Below, piece after piece: positions 18,345 through 29,100 of a DNA stretch of 64,000 nt. Within the stretch, counting starts at the first letter, position 1; every line of letters begins with the position of its first letter. The notes beneath the pieces are model-generated. The model did not search any database and was not told where the DNA came from. It saw only the letters and a list, made by a program, of their open reading frames with translations. The position numbers and the translations under genes were made by a program. The DNA lies in assembly GCF_012641475.1 (NCBI RefSeq), contig NZ_JABAIL010000005.1, positions 601,259 to 665,258 on the forward strand. The letters run 5' to 3'. Origin of the DNA: Flammeovirga agarivorans (GTDB taxonomy: Bacteria; Bacteroidota; Bacteroidia; Cytophagales; Flammeovirgaceae).

Positions 18345-21300
18345 TTATTCTCCTAAATTTTTATTCCAAGTTATCTTAAACTCTTCATAAAGTGAGAAGA
18401 CATCATCGATATCAGACATTAAATTTGTTTGATCATTGTTCTTAAGTTTTTGTTCAGATTGTTTCGCTTTATCTGCCAACTTCATAATACCTATGGTTGC
18501 TGCAGTGCCTTTAAAGGTATGCATCACAGATCTTATTTCTTCAATGTTCAGGTTATTTTTTGCTTCTATCAAATCGTGTATTAGTTGATCACCTTCTGAG
18601 ATAAAATCATCAAAAGAAAGTTGTATCAACTCTACTCCTCCATATTTAGCTAACTCTGCAGAAATAGCATAGTCAATAATTACAGCACCATTTAGATCAA
18701 CGTCTTGATCTGTTCTTGGACTGTCTTCTGCTACTGCTGCTAATTCTGATTCTTGAATTTCTTCGTATTCTACTTGTTCACCACTATTTATAGAAGTGCT
18801 ATCGTTAGAGATAATCTCTTCTACTTTTTGTAACAGGTCATGAGCTTTAATAGGTTTTGGTAGGAATCCATCCATACCGGCATTTAAAAATTCTTGTTGC
18901 TCTTCTACCAAAGTAAATGCAGTCATTGCAATAATTGGTGTAGGAAGAGTAGGGAATAATTCATGTATTTTTTTCGTTGTTTCCATTCCATTCATATTAG
19001 GCATCTGAATGTCCATAAATATGATATCAAATGTATTCCCTTCTTCTAGAATCTCAATGGCCCTATTTCCACTATTGGCAGATGTCGTATTACATCCTGC
19101 TTTTTTAAGGATGCTTTCTGCTACCATTACATTGACACTGTTATCATCTACGACAAGTATGTTCGGCTGTTGGACAGCAATTTGGTTAGAAAATATTTCC
19201 TGAACTTCTTCTGTGGAGTTTGTAGGTGTTAGATGATTTACTTCTTTTATCTCTATGGTAAACCAGAATGTACTACCTTTTCCTATCTCAGATTCTACAC
19301 CAATATCACCATTCATCATATTACATAACTCCTGTGATATTGAGAGACCTAGCCCTGTTCCTCCTTTTGTTCTATTGTAAGAATCCTCTACCTGACTAAA
19401 CTGTTTAAAGAGGCGTTCTTGACCTATCTCAGAGATACCACACCCGGTATCAATGACATCAAACATTAGGGTGAAAATTCCATTAAATTTTTGAACCCCG
19501 TTGATATTAATTGTTACAGATCCATTTTCTGTAAACTTAATTGCATTCGAAGTAAGATTAGATAAAATCTGTAGAAGACGTGTTTCATCTGCTAATATTA
19601 CTTGAGGAACAGTATCGCTTACATTCGAACTGAGAATAGTATTTTTATTTTTAGCATTCTGATGGAAAAGAGCAATCAACTTAGAAATTGTAGTTCGAAT
19701 ATCTATTGGTAGAGGGCGTAATTCCATCTTACCAGCTTCTATTTTCGAAAGGTCTAAGATGTCATTCAGAATATTTAATAGAATCTCTGATGAACGTTTG
19801 ATTGTAGAAACATATTTCTTCTGTTCTGTACTAAGAGAGGTTGTTGTTAATAAGTCAACCATACCAATGACACCGTTCATAGGAGTTCTAATCTCATGTG
19901 ACATATTGGATAAGAATTGTCTTTTCACTTCAAGCGACTTTTCTGCTAAGTCTTTTGCTTCTCTTAATTCATGCTCAGATTGTTTAATAGGAGTGATGTC
20001 TCTTGCAAGTCCTTCCACTCCCATAGGCTCTTTATTTTTATTATAAATCAGACGGAAGTTGGATAGAATATACCTTACTTCTCCTTTTTTATTCCTTACT
20101 GTACTTTCATAGTTCTTTACAAAACCTCTAACAGCAAGTTCTTTCATTAGTCGAGATAAGTGAGATTCACTGATATAATATTCTGTGACATGTTTGTCTA
20201 CAACATCAATGGCCTCTTCACCTAACATGTCCTTAACTGAAGGAGAGATTAGGGTGAACTTACCTTCTAAATCTGTTCTGAAATAAACATCTTGTAGCGT
20301 CTCAAAAATATTACGGAAAAGTTCCTCGCTATCCGCAAGGTGTATTTCCATTCTTTTTCTGTGCGTAATATTCTGAGTTACACCGGCAATTTCTTGGATG
20401 ATTTCACCATCACCACTATGCATTCTAACAGGATTTAATGTGATAGAATGCCATTGTTCATCGCCAGTGAAAGTAGTGAACTTGTATTCGAATGTTACAG
20501 ATTCACCATCAAATACTCTTTTTAGAATACCTTCCCAATCGTCCTCTAGAGTTGGAGTGAACGGAATGATATTTTTTAAAAGCATCCCTTGCATCAACTC
20601 AATATTCGAATATTGCTTGATGTAATCAGAAAACTGTTGATTAAACCTAGTGATTGTACCACTTTTATTGAAAGTCCATATTGCTTGAGCTCCACTTTCG
20701 AAGATTGCTTCTAACTGAGCTCTTTGTGTACGTACTTTCAATTGACTTTGATCCCTTATAATCGCTGCAGCTAATAAACCGGTGGCTAAATCAAAAAGGT
20801 TCAAGTCTGGTTTACTAAATGCTTTTCTATCAGTAAATGATTGAACGACAATCATACCCATTTTCTGATTATTAGTAATCAGTGGGAGTCCCATCCATAT
20901 TTCGGGAACCTGATTGAGTTTTATATTGTATTGTTTTGCTAACCTTTCAATCACTTCTTTGTACATAAACATCGGTCTGTTTAGTACATCTACCATGGCT
21001 AATGCAAAATCTCCGGCAGGGATTTCAACACTTTTATTTCCTGCTCTTGTATGGCTACTGAAAGGAATGTGCATTCCAACACCTGATACTTTTCTTCTAA
21101 TCAATAAAAAGCTATCCATATCCACGACCATTTTCATGGCTAGGAATACTTTTTCATAAAGCTCTTTGATATTGAAATTCTGTTGAAGCAGTTTCGCAAA
21201 AGTGATACTTACTTCTTGTTCTCTTTCTTTACGTTTCTTGTCAGTAATATCGAAGAGGTGAAGACGGTAGCAATTTTTAGAATCAGGACGATAATTTATA

Positions 21301-21974
21301 TGGCAGTCAGTAATTCTCTTCTGAGAATCATTTTCCAACGTTAGTTCCATTTTGTGTTCGATAACAGATTCCTCTGCCATTTTCAACCCGACCAATAATC
21401 TTGATTGTTGTTCGGATGGAACTAAATCTATAAATCGATGTTGCTTTAATTCAGTATCTGAAAGTTTTACCAAGTTTTTAAAAGGTTCACTGGCAAAACT
21501 GATGTTTCCTTTTCTGTCAAAGACAACAACCATTTCTCTAGAAGAACTAAAGAGCTCTTTCATGAGAATATTGTTCTTCACTAATTCCTGAACGTGAAAT
21601 GTCTCTTTTGTAATGTTTTGAACATTGATGTAGGCGTGTTGTACATCACCATTGAAAACAGGAACACCTCCAATTTTTAACTGCAAAACTTGTCCTTTTC
21701 GGTCTTTAATTTTTGCAGGTAACGATTGCATTAAACCATTGAGAGAAAATTTCTGCTCAAAATGGAAAATATGTAAGTAGTCTGAGTAATGTTTTCCAAC
21801 CGTTTCTTCTGGATAGAAATCAGATAAGTTTACCATTGCTTCATTCCAGAATACAATAATCCCATCCTTATTCAAACCAAATGTTGGTAATTCACTTGAT
21901 TGATAAGCTTCCTCAAAAATTTTAAAGGTATTGGTAGAGGTGTTTAGATTGGGTGATTGATCTGTGTTATTCAT
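18345..21974 (-). CDS. multi-PAS hybrid histidine kinase with receiver and HPt domains
   Basis: A 1209-residue sensor. In order: PAS (about 20-130), PAS (140-250), a GAF-like domain (260-410), two more PAS domains (420-665), HisKA with the phosphorylated His693 (FLSNMSHEIRTPMNG), HATPase with an N box (ILSNLTSNAIKF) and G boxes (DTGCGIS, GGTGLGLSIS), a receiver with the acceptor Asp988 (FMDIQMPNMNG), and a C-terminal HPt with His1152 (VMHTFKGTAA). No membrane segment was seen, so it is probably cytoplasmic. It holds a full His-Asp-His relay but no output domain, so a separate response regulator must receive the phosphate; none is adjacent. Its ATG overlaps the stop codon of the upstream mscS gene by 4 bases (ATGA), indicating translational coupling. 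Confidence 0.92.
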   Translation of the reverse strand: MNNTDQSPNLNTSTNTFKIFEEAYQSSELPTFGLNKDGIIVFWNEAMVNLSDFYPEETVGKHYSDYLHIFHFEQKFSLNGLMQSLPAKIKDRKGQVLQLKIGGVPVFNGDVQHAYINVQNITKETFHVQELVKNNILMKELFSSSREMVVVFDRKGNISFASEPFKNLVKLSDTELKQHRFIDLVPSEQQSRLLVGLKMAEESVIEHKMELTLENDSQKRITDCHINYRPDSKNCYRLHLFDITDKKRKEREQEVSITFAKLLQQNFNIKELYEKVFLAMKMVVDMDSFLLIRRKVSGVGMHIPFSSHTRAGNKSVEIPAGDFALAMVDVLNRPMFMYKEVIERLAKQYNIKLNQVPEIWMGLPLITNNQKMGMIVVQSFTDRKAFSKPDLNLFDLATGLLAAAIIRDQSQLKVRTQRAQLEAIFESGAQAIWTFNKSGTITRFNQQFSDYIKQYSNIELMQGMLLKNIIPFTPTLEDDWEGILKRVFDGESVTFEYKFTTFTGDEQWHSITLNPVRMHSGDGEIIQEIAGVTQNITHRKRMEIHLADSEELFRNIFETLQDVYFRTDLEGKFTLISPSVKDMLGEEAIDVVDKHVTEYYISESHLSRLMKELAVRGFVKNYESTVRNKKGEVRYILSNFRLIYNKNKEPMGVEGLARDITPIKQSEHELREAKDLAEKSLEVKRQFLSNMSHEIRTPMNGVIGMVDLLTTTSLSTEQKKYVSTIKRSSEILLNILNDILDLSKIEAGKMELRPLPIDIRTTISKLIALFHQNAKNKNTILSSNVSDTVPQVILADETRLLQILSNLTSNAIKFTENGSVTININGVQKFNGIFTLMFDVIDTGCGISEIGQERLFKQFSQVEDSYNRTKGGTGLGLSISQELCNMMNGDIGVESEIGKGSTFWFTIEIKEVNHLTPTNSTEEVQEIFSNQIAVQQPNILVVDDNSVNVMVAESILKKAGCNTTSANSGNRAIEILEEGNTFDIIFMDIQMPNMNGMETTKKIHELFPTLPTPIIAMTAFTLVEEQQEFLNAGMDGFLPKPIKAHDLLQKVEEIISNDSTSINSGEQVEYEEIQESELAAVAEDSPRTDQDVDLNGAVIIDYAISAELAKYGGVELIQLSFDDFISEGDQLIHDLIEAKNNLNIEEIRSVMHTFKGTAATIGIMKLADKAKQSEQKLKNNDQTNLMSDIDDVFSLYEEFKITWNKNLGE

Positions 21975-23602
21975 TGTTGTTGATCAGCAATATGGATGTC
22001 GTTATCATGATTTTGAGCAATATGGATAGTCTGCGTAGGAAATGCAAAGTCAATTCCTATTTGCTCAGCTATACGTAAAATCTTAAGCATCAGGTACTCC
22101 CTAGCCTGTAATTCCTCGCTCCAATCTTTTGTGATAAAGAAAATATACAAAAGAATATCCAATGATGAGCTAGAAAAGTTGTTCAATCTTACTTCATAGA
22201 AATCTTTTCTTGTTTTAGGGTGGTCTTCTACAGCCTTTTTTATGGACTTGATAAACAATTCTATCTGATCCGGAGGCGTACCGTAAGGAATAGAAAGGTT
22301 TGTTTTAAACCTTCTAAACTGTCTTTTTCCAAGGTTATCAATATCACTATCTGCCATAGAACCATTAGGAATATTTAAAATGGAATTGGCAAATGTTCTA
22401 ATTCTAGTTGTTCTAAACCCAATCTCTTCCACTATGCCTTCTTGTCCTCTTACATTCACCCAGTCTCCCACTTCGAACGGTTTATCTGCAAAAATCATCA
22501 CAGAACCGATGAAATTTTTCAAGGCATCTTGTGCGGCGAAAGCAATTGCTACACCACCAAATGAAATACCTGTAATAAGGTGTGTAATATCATACCCAAG
22601 AAGATTCAGAATAAATAAGATCCCTAAGGAAATAGCAATAATCCTGAATATTACTTTAAGAATTGGTAGTAGGTTGGTGTCTATTCTTTCAGACTTTTGT
22701 GAAAACGAACCAATTCTAATAATGATGATATCTGCTAATTGATATAATAATATCCCACAGTTTACTCCAAAAATGATTTTGAAAAGTAAAGTGAGTATGT
22801 ATGATATATTGTTGGGTAATAGTAAAAATGCGATAGAATAGTAAGCAATCAACATGATACTAGCCCATGCGATTGGTTGTCTTAGTTTTGGGATAATAAT
22901 ATTGGCCAACTGTTCTTGTTTAATGCGAAGTAATAGACGCTGAACAATCTGCTTTGTAAACCAAATACTAAAGAAATAATAGATGTAACTGATGATGATA
23001 AATCCTAAGAAAGACATCCATTGCCATACTTTTAAGCCAAGAAACTTTTCTTGAGATCTTTGTAATTGAAAGGTATAGACAATGACATTTCTGGTAAAAG
23101 AGGGATAGGTATCAACAAACAATTGGTGTATTGCTTTGCAAGAATAGTTGGAATACTTCCATCTACCATTTTGATATTCTAAATAGATACTTGGAATCTT
23201 AGAACTGATCTGAAACCTTTTCGTTTTTGTCTTGGGATCTTTAAAGTCTTTTGTTAGAGGAAGTTCTATATTATTTATATAAATATTGTTGGCTAAGTAA
23301 ATCATTTTGAGTTCTATAGCCATTTTTTTACGCTCTTCTAATGTTCCTACAGAAAGAGGAAATACTTGTGCAGCTATTTTTGGATAATAACTATCGTCCT
23401 CTAAATTATCAATATGTGTATGGAAAGAATGATAAGGAGTACTCAAAGAGTATTCAATACTATCCAAGGTGAGAAATTGATAGAAACTATGGTCATTAGG
23501 GTAACTTTCAATAGCATTAGCATCGTCCTTTTCGATAGGTTCTTGTGCTTGAGCTATGAATGAAAACAGTAATAAAAAGAAACTAATCAGCAATTTATTC
23601 AT
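21971..23602 (-). CDS. MscS-family mechanosensitive channel (copy 1, coupled to the kinase)
   Basis: A 543-residue inner membrane protein. A signal peptide (1-19, ending IAQA) leads into a periplasmic N-terminal domain of about 160 residues, then several membrane segments (about 190-330). The MscS core begins at about 335: GISFGGVAIAFAAQDALKNF is the pore-lining helix, followed by IFADKPFEVGDWV and the cytoplasmic beta domain GIVEEIGFRTTRIRTF. It would release solutes on hypo-osmotic shock. It is a paralogue of the gene at 23730. Its stop codon overlaps the start of the hybrid kinase by 4 bases, which hints that channel and kinase work in one osmotic or envelope response. Confidence 0.9.
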   Translation of the reverse strand: MNKLLISFFLLLFSFIAQAQEPIEKDDANAIESYPNDHSFYQFLTLDSIEYSLSTPYHSFHTHIDNLEDDSYYPKIAAQVFPLSVGTLEERKKMAIELKMIYLANNIYINNIELPLTKDFKDPKTKTKRFQISSKIPSIYLEYQNGRWKYSNYSCKAIHQLFVDTYPSFTRNVIVYTFQLQRSQEKFLGLKVWQWMSFLGFIIISYIYYFFSIWFTKQIVQRLLLRIKQEQLANIIIPKLRQPIAWASIMLIAYYSIAFLLLPNNISYILTLLFKIIFGVNCGILLYQLADIIIIRIGSFSQKSERIDTNLLPILKVIFRIIAISLGILFILNLLGYDITHLITGISFGGVAIAFAAQDALKNFIGSVMIFADKPFEVGDWVNVRGQEGIVEEIGFRTTRIRTFANSILNIPNGSMADSDIDNLGKRQFRRFKTNLSIPYGTPPDQIELFIKSIKKAVEDHPKTRKDFYEVRLNNFSSSSLDILLYIFFITKDWSEELQAREYLMLKILRIAEQIGIDFAFPTQTIHIAQNHDNDIHIADQQQ

Positions 23603-23670
23603 GTAAAATGATTGTTCGTAAAAGTTCGTTTTTTTCGTAAAGCTTCTTGAAGTAAATATACTTGCAAAAA

Positions 23671-23721
23671 TAAAAAAATACTCTTCATTTACTCAATACT
23701 GTCATTAAAGTAAATGAAGAG
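23671..23721 (-). terminator. intrinsic terminator between the two mscS genes
   Basis: A perfect 13-base stem, CTCTTCATTTACT at 23681-23693 with its complement at 23709-23721, followed on the minus strand by a long T-rich run (the A-rich stretch 23666-23680). It separates the upstream mscS gene from the mscS-kinase pair. Confidence 0.85.
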
Positions 23722-23729
23722 CAGAACTT

Positions 23730-25343
23730 CTAAACTTCTTTGTCTTCTGAACTCAGGTGAATAGTTTGTGTAGGGAAGGCAAAATTGACACCTACTTTAT
23801 CAGCTATTTCCATGATGGTAAACATGAGTTCTTCTCTTGATTTTAATTCGATGTCATAATCGTCAGTCACAAAAAACACATTGAGTAAAACGTCTATCGA
23901 ACTAGGAGCAAATTGATATAATCTAACTTGATAACCTTCTTTTTTTGTGATTTCATGTTCATCAATAGCAGTTCTAATTTGTTGAATAAACTCTTTTACT
24001 TTATGTCTGTCGGATCCATATTCTAACGAAAGCATAGTTCTAAATCTTCTGAAATGCCTTTTTCCCATATTATTGATGTCATTGTCTGCAGCAAGGTTAT
24101 TGGGTAGACTCACTAAAGAGTTGTCGAAGGTTCTGATTTTGGTCGTTCTAAACCCAATTTCTTCAACAATTCCTGATTGACCTTTGACAATAATTGAATC
24201 GCCAACTTTGAAAGGTTTGTCTGTGAATAACATAATTGAACCAATGAAATTCTTAACAGTATCCTGAGCAGCAAAAGCAATAATTAAACCTCCGAAAGAA
24301 ATACCAGTAACCAAGTTATTGATATTGTATCCCATTACTTTTAAAATACTTAGGATGCCCAACATCAATGCGACTAATCTAAATGAAGATCTTAGAACTG
24401 GTGCTAAATGTCTGTCAATTGAAAAACGCTTTCTTGAAAACATCAATTGAGCAACTAAAATATCAGCGGTTCTAAACAGGAAAGTGGCTATACAAAGTCC
24501 AAAAACAAATTTTACGGCAATAGACAGTCCTAACATAATGTAACTATCTAAAAGCAGTAATGGTAATGCTAAATGGAAGAGTAGACAGAGTAGTGCAATA
24601 ACAACAGGAGAACTATATTTCTTTATCAGTAAATGGATAATATTAGGGTTTTCCTGTTTAGAAAATAAGACCCTAATTATAATCGAGAATAGCCATTGAC
24701 TGATGTAATATGTCAGATATAATGCAAGTAGAAGCACTAAAATTGCTCCCCACTGCCACACTTTGAGCCCTAAGACATATTTTTGTCCTTTATGAACAGA
24801 GGAAATAAATTTGATGAACTCTCTAGAATAAGAAGGATAAACTTCTTCAAAGATTGACCTCACCTTTAAAGCAGAATAGCTCGAATATCTCCAACGATCA
24901 CCTACTTTTATCAAGTAGATATCGGGAATCTTGCTATCTATGATATAACGCTTTTTCTGTGTGTTTTTTTCTATATAATTCTTCTCTAATGGAAGATCTA
25001 GAGTATTCACATAAATTCCTTTTGCAGCAAAGACTAGTTTTAATTCATTGGCCAATTCGATACGATAGTCTAGGTTTCCTACTTTGGTTGGAAAAACGCG
25101 AGCAGCAACTTTAGGATGGTAATTATCTTCTTTCAGAAAATCTAAATGAGTGTGTAAAGCGTGGTAAGGAGTACTCTGGGAATACTCTACACTATCATAG
25201 ATATAGAAGTTGTAAAAATCATGGTCATTGGGATAGCTTTCCATTAAAACTTCTTCTTCATCGCCTGTACTATTTTGGCCAATAGATGTGAAAGGGATAA
25301 GAAAACTTAAAACACATAAGAGTGTCAATAAATAATTAGTCAT
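23730..25343 (-). CDS. MscS-family mechanosensitive channel (copy 2)
   Basis: A 537-residue paralogue of the channel at 21971-23602, with the same layout: signal peptide (ending TSIGQ), a periplasmic domain with the shared SYPNDHDFYNFY and YHALHTHLDFL motifs, membrane segments and the MscS core (GISFGGLIIAFAAQDTVKNF, GIVEEIGFRTTKIRTF). The shared N-terminal periplasmic domain is not part of classical MscS and marks a Bacteroidota subfamily. A strong terminator follows the stop codon, so it is expressed separately from copy 1 and the kinase. The two genes arose by tandem duplication and have diverged considerably. Confidence 0.9.
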   Translation of the reverse strand: MTNYLLTLLCVLSFLIPFTSIGQNSTGDEEEVLMESYPNDHDFYNFYIYDSVEYSQSTPYHALHTHLDFLKEDNYHPKVAARVFPTKVGNLDYRIELANELKLVFAAKGIYVNTLDLPLEKNYIEKNTQKKRYIIDSKIPDIYLIKVGDRWRYSSYSALKVRSIFEEVYPSYSREFIKFISSVHKGQKYVLGLKVWQWGAILVLLLALYLTYYISQWLFSIIIRVLFSKQENPNIIHLLIKKYSSPVVIALLCLLFHLALPLLLLDSYIMLGLSIAVKFVFGLCIATFLFRTADILVAQLMFSRKRFSIDRHLAPVLRSSFRLVALMLGILSILKVMGYNINNLVTGISFGGLIIAFAAQDTVKNFIGSIMLFTDKPFKVGDSIIVKGQSGIVEEIGFRTTKIRTFDNSLVSLPNNLAADNDINNMGKRHFRRFRTMLSLEYGSDRHKVKEFIQQIRTAIDEHEITKKEGYQVRLYQFAPSSIDVLLNVFFVTDDYDIELKSREELMFTIMEIADKVGVNFAFPTQTIHLSSEDKEV

Positions 25344-25443
25344 AAATATGAAAACAGTGGTATCTTTAAAGGGTTAAATAGAATTGTTTCAATTCTAACA
25401 TATTGATTTTAAATAGACAATAATTTTACTTTAATATATTAAA

Positions 25444-26073
25444 ATGACTTACGAAACGATCATTTTTGATTTGGGAGGAGTAATTCTCAATTTAAGATAC
25501 GAAAATACATTAGAAAAATTCTCAGAAATTATCGGAAAACCAGTAGAACCTTTCTACACTCAAAAGGAACAAACTGAACTTTTTGATGAATACGAAAAAG
25601 GAAATATTTCTTCTGATGCATTTAGAAAAGGAATTAAAGAACTACTAAATGAACCCATTACAGATGATCAAATAGATGAAGCTTGGAATGCCATGTTATT
25701 AGATTTACCAGTTGAAAGGGTAGAGATGTTAAAGGAAGTGGCTAAAAACTATAGAATATTCTTATTGTCAAATACTAACGATATTCATATTCAGGCTTTT
25801 GATAAAATCGTTGCAGATACTTTAGGAAATGATTTTGGAGACTTTAGAGGTCTATTTGAAAAAGGATACTATTCATATGAAATGTCGGATAGGAAACCTC
25901 ATCCAAGTATTTTTGAAAAGGTTGTCGCAGAAAATAACCTTGATAAATCAAAAACATTATTTATTGATGATTCTATTCAACATGTAGAAGGAGCTAAAAA
26001 GGCAGGCTTACATGCACATCATTTATCGGATTTAAATGTCATTGGATTTTTAAAATCTATTGGTATTTATTAA
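25444..26073 (+). CDS. HAD-superfamily phosphatase, YihX-like
   Basis: A 209-residue HAD hydrolase. Motif I is IIFDLGGVI with the nucleophile Asp9, motif II is LLSNTND, and motifs III and IV are seen in DRKPHPSIFEK and LFIDDS. The cap region LFDEYEKGNISSDAF and the order of motifs match the YihX group (alpha-glucose-1-phosphate phosphatase of E. coli) better than phosphoglycolate phosphatases. The substrate is therefore a small sugar phosphate or similar, not established here. It is divergent from the mscS gene (100 bases between starts) and upstream of the DUF2723 gene by 123 bases. Confidence 0.85.
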   Translation: MTYETIIFDLGGVILNLRYENTLEKFSEIIGKPVEPFYTQKEQTELFDEYEKGNISSDAFRKGIKELLNEPITDDQIDEAWNAMLLDLPVERVEMLKEVAKNYRIFLLSNTNDIHIQAFDKIVADTLGNDFGDFRGLFEKGYYSYEMSDRKPHPSIFEKVVAENNLDKSKTLFIDDSIQHVEGAKKAGLHAHHLSDLNVIGFLKSIGIY

Positions 26074-26196
26074 TAAAGTATGTTAAAAAACTTCAAACTA
26101 GACCAAGAAACAAGCGATTTTGAATAGGTAACTGTGTGCAGGTGTTATCAACTGCAGAAATTCCCCTATTTTCGCTCATTGTAAAAAGCAAAAAGA

Positions 26197-29100
26197 ATGA
26201 ACGAATTCAAGCGACTAAACAATTTGATTGGTTGGACAGCCTTTCTAGTGTCACTAGCTGTCTATACTATTACTATGGAAGAAACTGCATCCTTCTGGGA
26301 TTGTGGTGAATTTATTGCCGTATCTTATAAGTTAATGGTTCCTCACCCTCCAGGTGCTCCATTATTCTTATTGATCAATAGACTATTTTCTTTCTTAGCC
26401 TTTGGTGATGTATTAAAAGTAGCCTGGTGGATTAATTTCCAGTCTGCCTTTATGAGTGCACTTACTATTTTGTTCTTATACTGGACGATAGTAATGTTAG
26501 GTATGAAGATTCTTAAGCCTAAAAAAGAAGGATACGGTGCAAAAGATAAAATTATCTTATTTGGATCAGGCCTTGTTGGTGCTTTAGCCTACACTTTCTC
26601 AGATTCATTTTGGTTCTCAGCAGTAGAGGCAGAGGTATATGCCATGTCTTCAATGTTTACGGCATTGGTATTCTGGGCTATCTTAAAATGGGAATATATC
26701 GAAGATAGTGCGTCTTCTAATAGATGGTTAATCATGATTGCATATATCATTGGTTTATCTATTGGTGTCCACTTAGAAAACTTACTTTGTTTACCGGCTG
26801 TAGCAATGATTTATTACTACAAAAAGTATCCAAATAATATTACTTGGAAAGGTACGATCGCTTCAATGGCCGCAGGTGGTGCTATTATTCTTGGTATCAT
26901 TATCATTATCATTCCTGGTTTACCATCATTTGCCTTCTTTATTGATCGCATTTTTGTTAATACATTTGGAGCATCTTTCGGTACAGGTGGTTTATTCTTC
27001 TCATTTACTTTAGTTTTTGCTTTAGCTTACGGTATATATTATACTCAGAAGAATGAGATGATTACCTTGAATAACTTACTTCTAGGTACGACTTTCATTT
27101 TAGTGGGCTACATGAGTTATACATTGGTTATTATTCGTTCAAACCAATTGACTCCAATTAATGAAAATGCTCCCGATGACCTTTTAGGTTATGTATCATA
27201 TCTTAAACGTGAACAATATGGTGATAGACCATTGTTATACGGTCCAACATATGATGCTGAACATGTAGATACTGAGATTGTCGGAGACAAATATAGAGAA
27301 GCAAATAGAGCTGGTCAGGATTATTATGAAGTATATGATCAAAAGACAAAAGCTGTATATGCTAAAAAAGATATGATGCTGTTACCTAGAATGTATTCTA
27401 GACAACCACATCATGCAGAGCTATATCGTCAATGGGCAGGTATTGAGCCAGGAAAGAAACCAAATATGGTGGATAACCTGAAGTTCTTATTTAGATACCA
27501 AATTGGACATATGTATCTAAGATATTTTATGTGGAACTTTGCTGGTAGAGAAAGTGATGAGAAAGACGCAGCTTTCTTATACCCATGGGATGATATGCAA
27601 AAACTCCCTGAATTATTAGAGGAGAATAAAGCAAGATCCAATTTCTATTTCCTTCCTTTACTTTTAGGATTATTGGGAGTAGTATTCCAATACAAAAAGG
27701 ATGAAAAGAATTTTTATGTAGTAGGTATCCTATTTATTACAATGGGTGTGGCCTTGGTTGGTTACTTAAACTCACCTCCAGTAGAACCTCGTGAACGTGA
27801 TTATATTTATGCGGCCTCCTTCTATGCATTTGCCATGTGGATTGGATTTGGTGCTTTTGCATTAGCAGAAATGCTATCCAATAAGATGGGTAAAAATGGA
27901 GCCATTGCAGGTGTTGCAATAAGTTTCATTGTGCCAGTAATTATGGCATTTAATGGATGGGATGGTCATGATAGATCTAACCGTTGGCATTCAGTAGATC
28001 AAGCAAGGAATACTTTAGCTTCATGTGCTCCAAATGCTATTCTATTTACAGGAGGAGATAATGATACTTTCCCATTATGGTATGTTCAGAATGTAGAAGG
28101 TTTTAGAACTGACGTTCGTGTAGCTGTATTAAGTTACTTTAGTACAGGTTGGTATTTAGATCAGATGAGAGAGCAACAATATGAATCTGCTCCTCTTCCA
28201 TTATCGATATCACCAGAGAATTACATTGAAGGTAAAAACGATTATATACCATTAGTAGAAGATGATAGAGCAAAGAATGGTGTAAACCTAACTACGTTCT
28301 TACATTATGTAAATGAAAACAATCCTGCAGTTCAAGTTCAACTACAAGGAGGATCATCTACTACTAAATATCTATCGAGAACATTTATCTTGGATGTTGA
28401 TAGTGCTGCTGTAATTAAGAGCGGTATTATTCCAAAAGGAAAAGAGGCTCTAGTAAGACCAAAGATGGCTTGGCAGTTGAAAGGCAATAAAACGTATACA
28501 TTCAAAAATGAATTAGCATTATTGGATTTAATCTCAACGAATAATTGGGAACGTCCAATCTATTTCAATAATACTTCAGCGAATACAATTAATATGGACC
28601 TAAGAAGATACTTATATCTTGAAGGTATGACATATAGATTGTTGCCAGTACCAATTGATGGTGTTGGAGGTGAAGTAGGTGAAGTGAACACTGAAGTGAT
28701 GCTTGATAATATCAAGAAGTTTGCTTTCAGAGGTTTACAAGATGAAAGTGTTTATTATGATGACGAATACCGTAAGTTTGGTGCAAATACTAGAAATAAC
28801 GTTTATCGTCTTGCTGAAACACTTTACTATGATGCATTAATCGAAGACTCTCCAGAAAAGCGTAAGCAATCTAAGGAAGTATTAGACTGGATCTTAGAAA
28901 TGGTTCCAGATACTACAATTCCTTATAGTTTCTATGCTCCGAAATACATGGACTTGTATTATAGATTGGGAGAAATTGAAAAGGCGAATGCCATCTTCAA
29001 CCTTTTAGTAAATAGAGATGCAGAGAATGTAGCTTACTATTCACAAACAGGTAAAGGAACTGAAAATGTAGCAAGAAGAAGCTTGATTACATTACAACAA

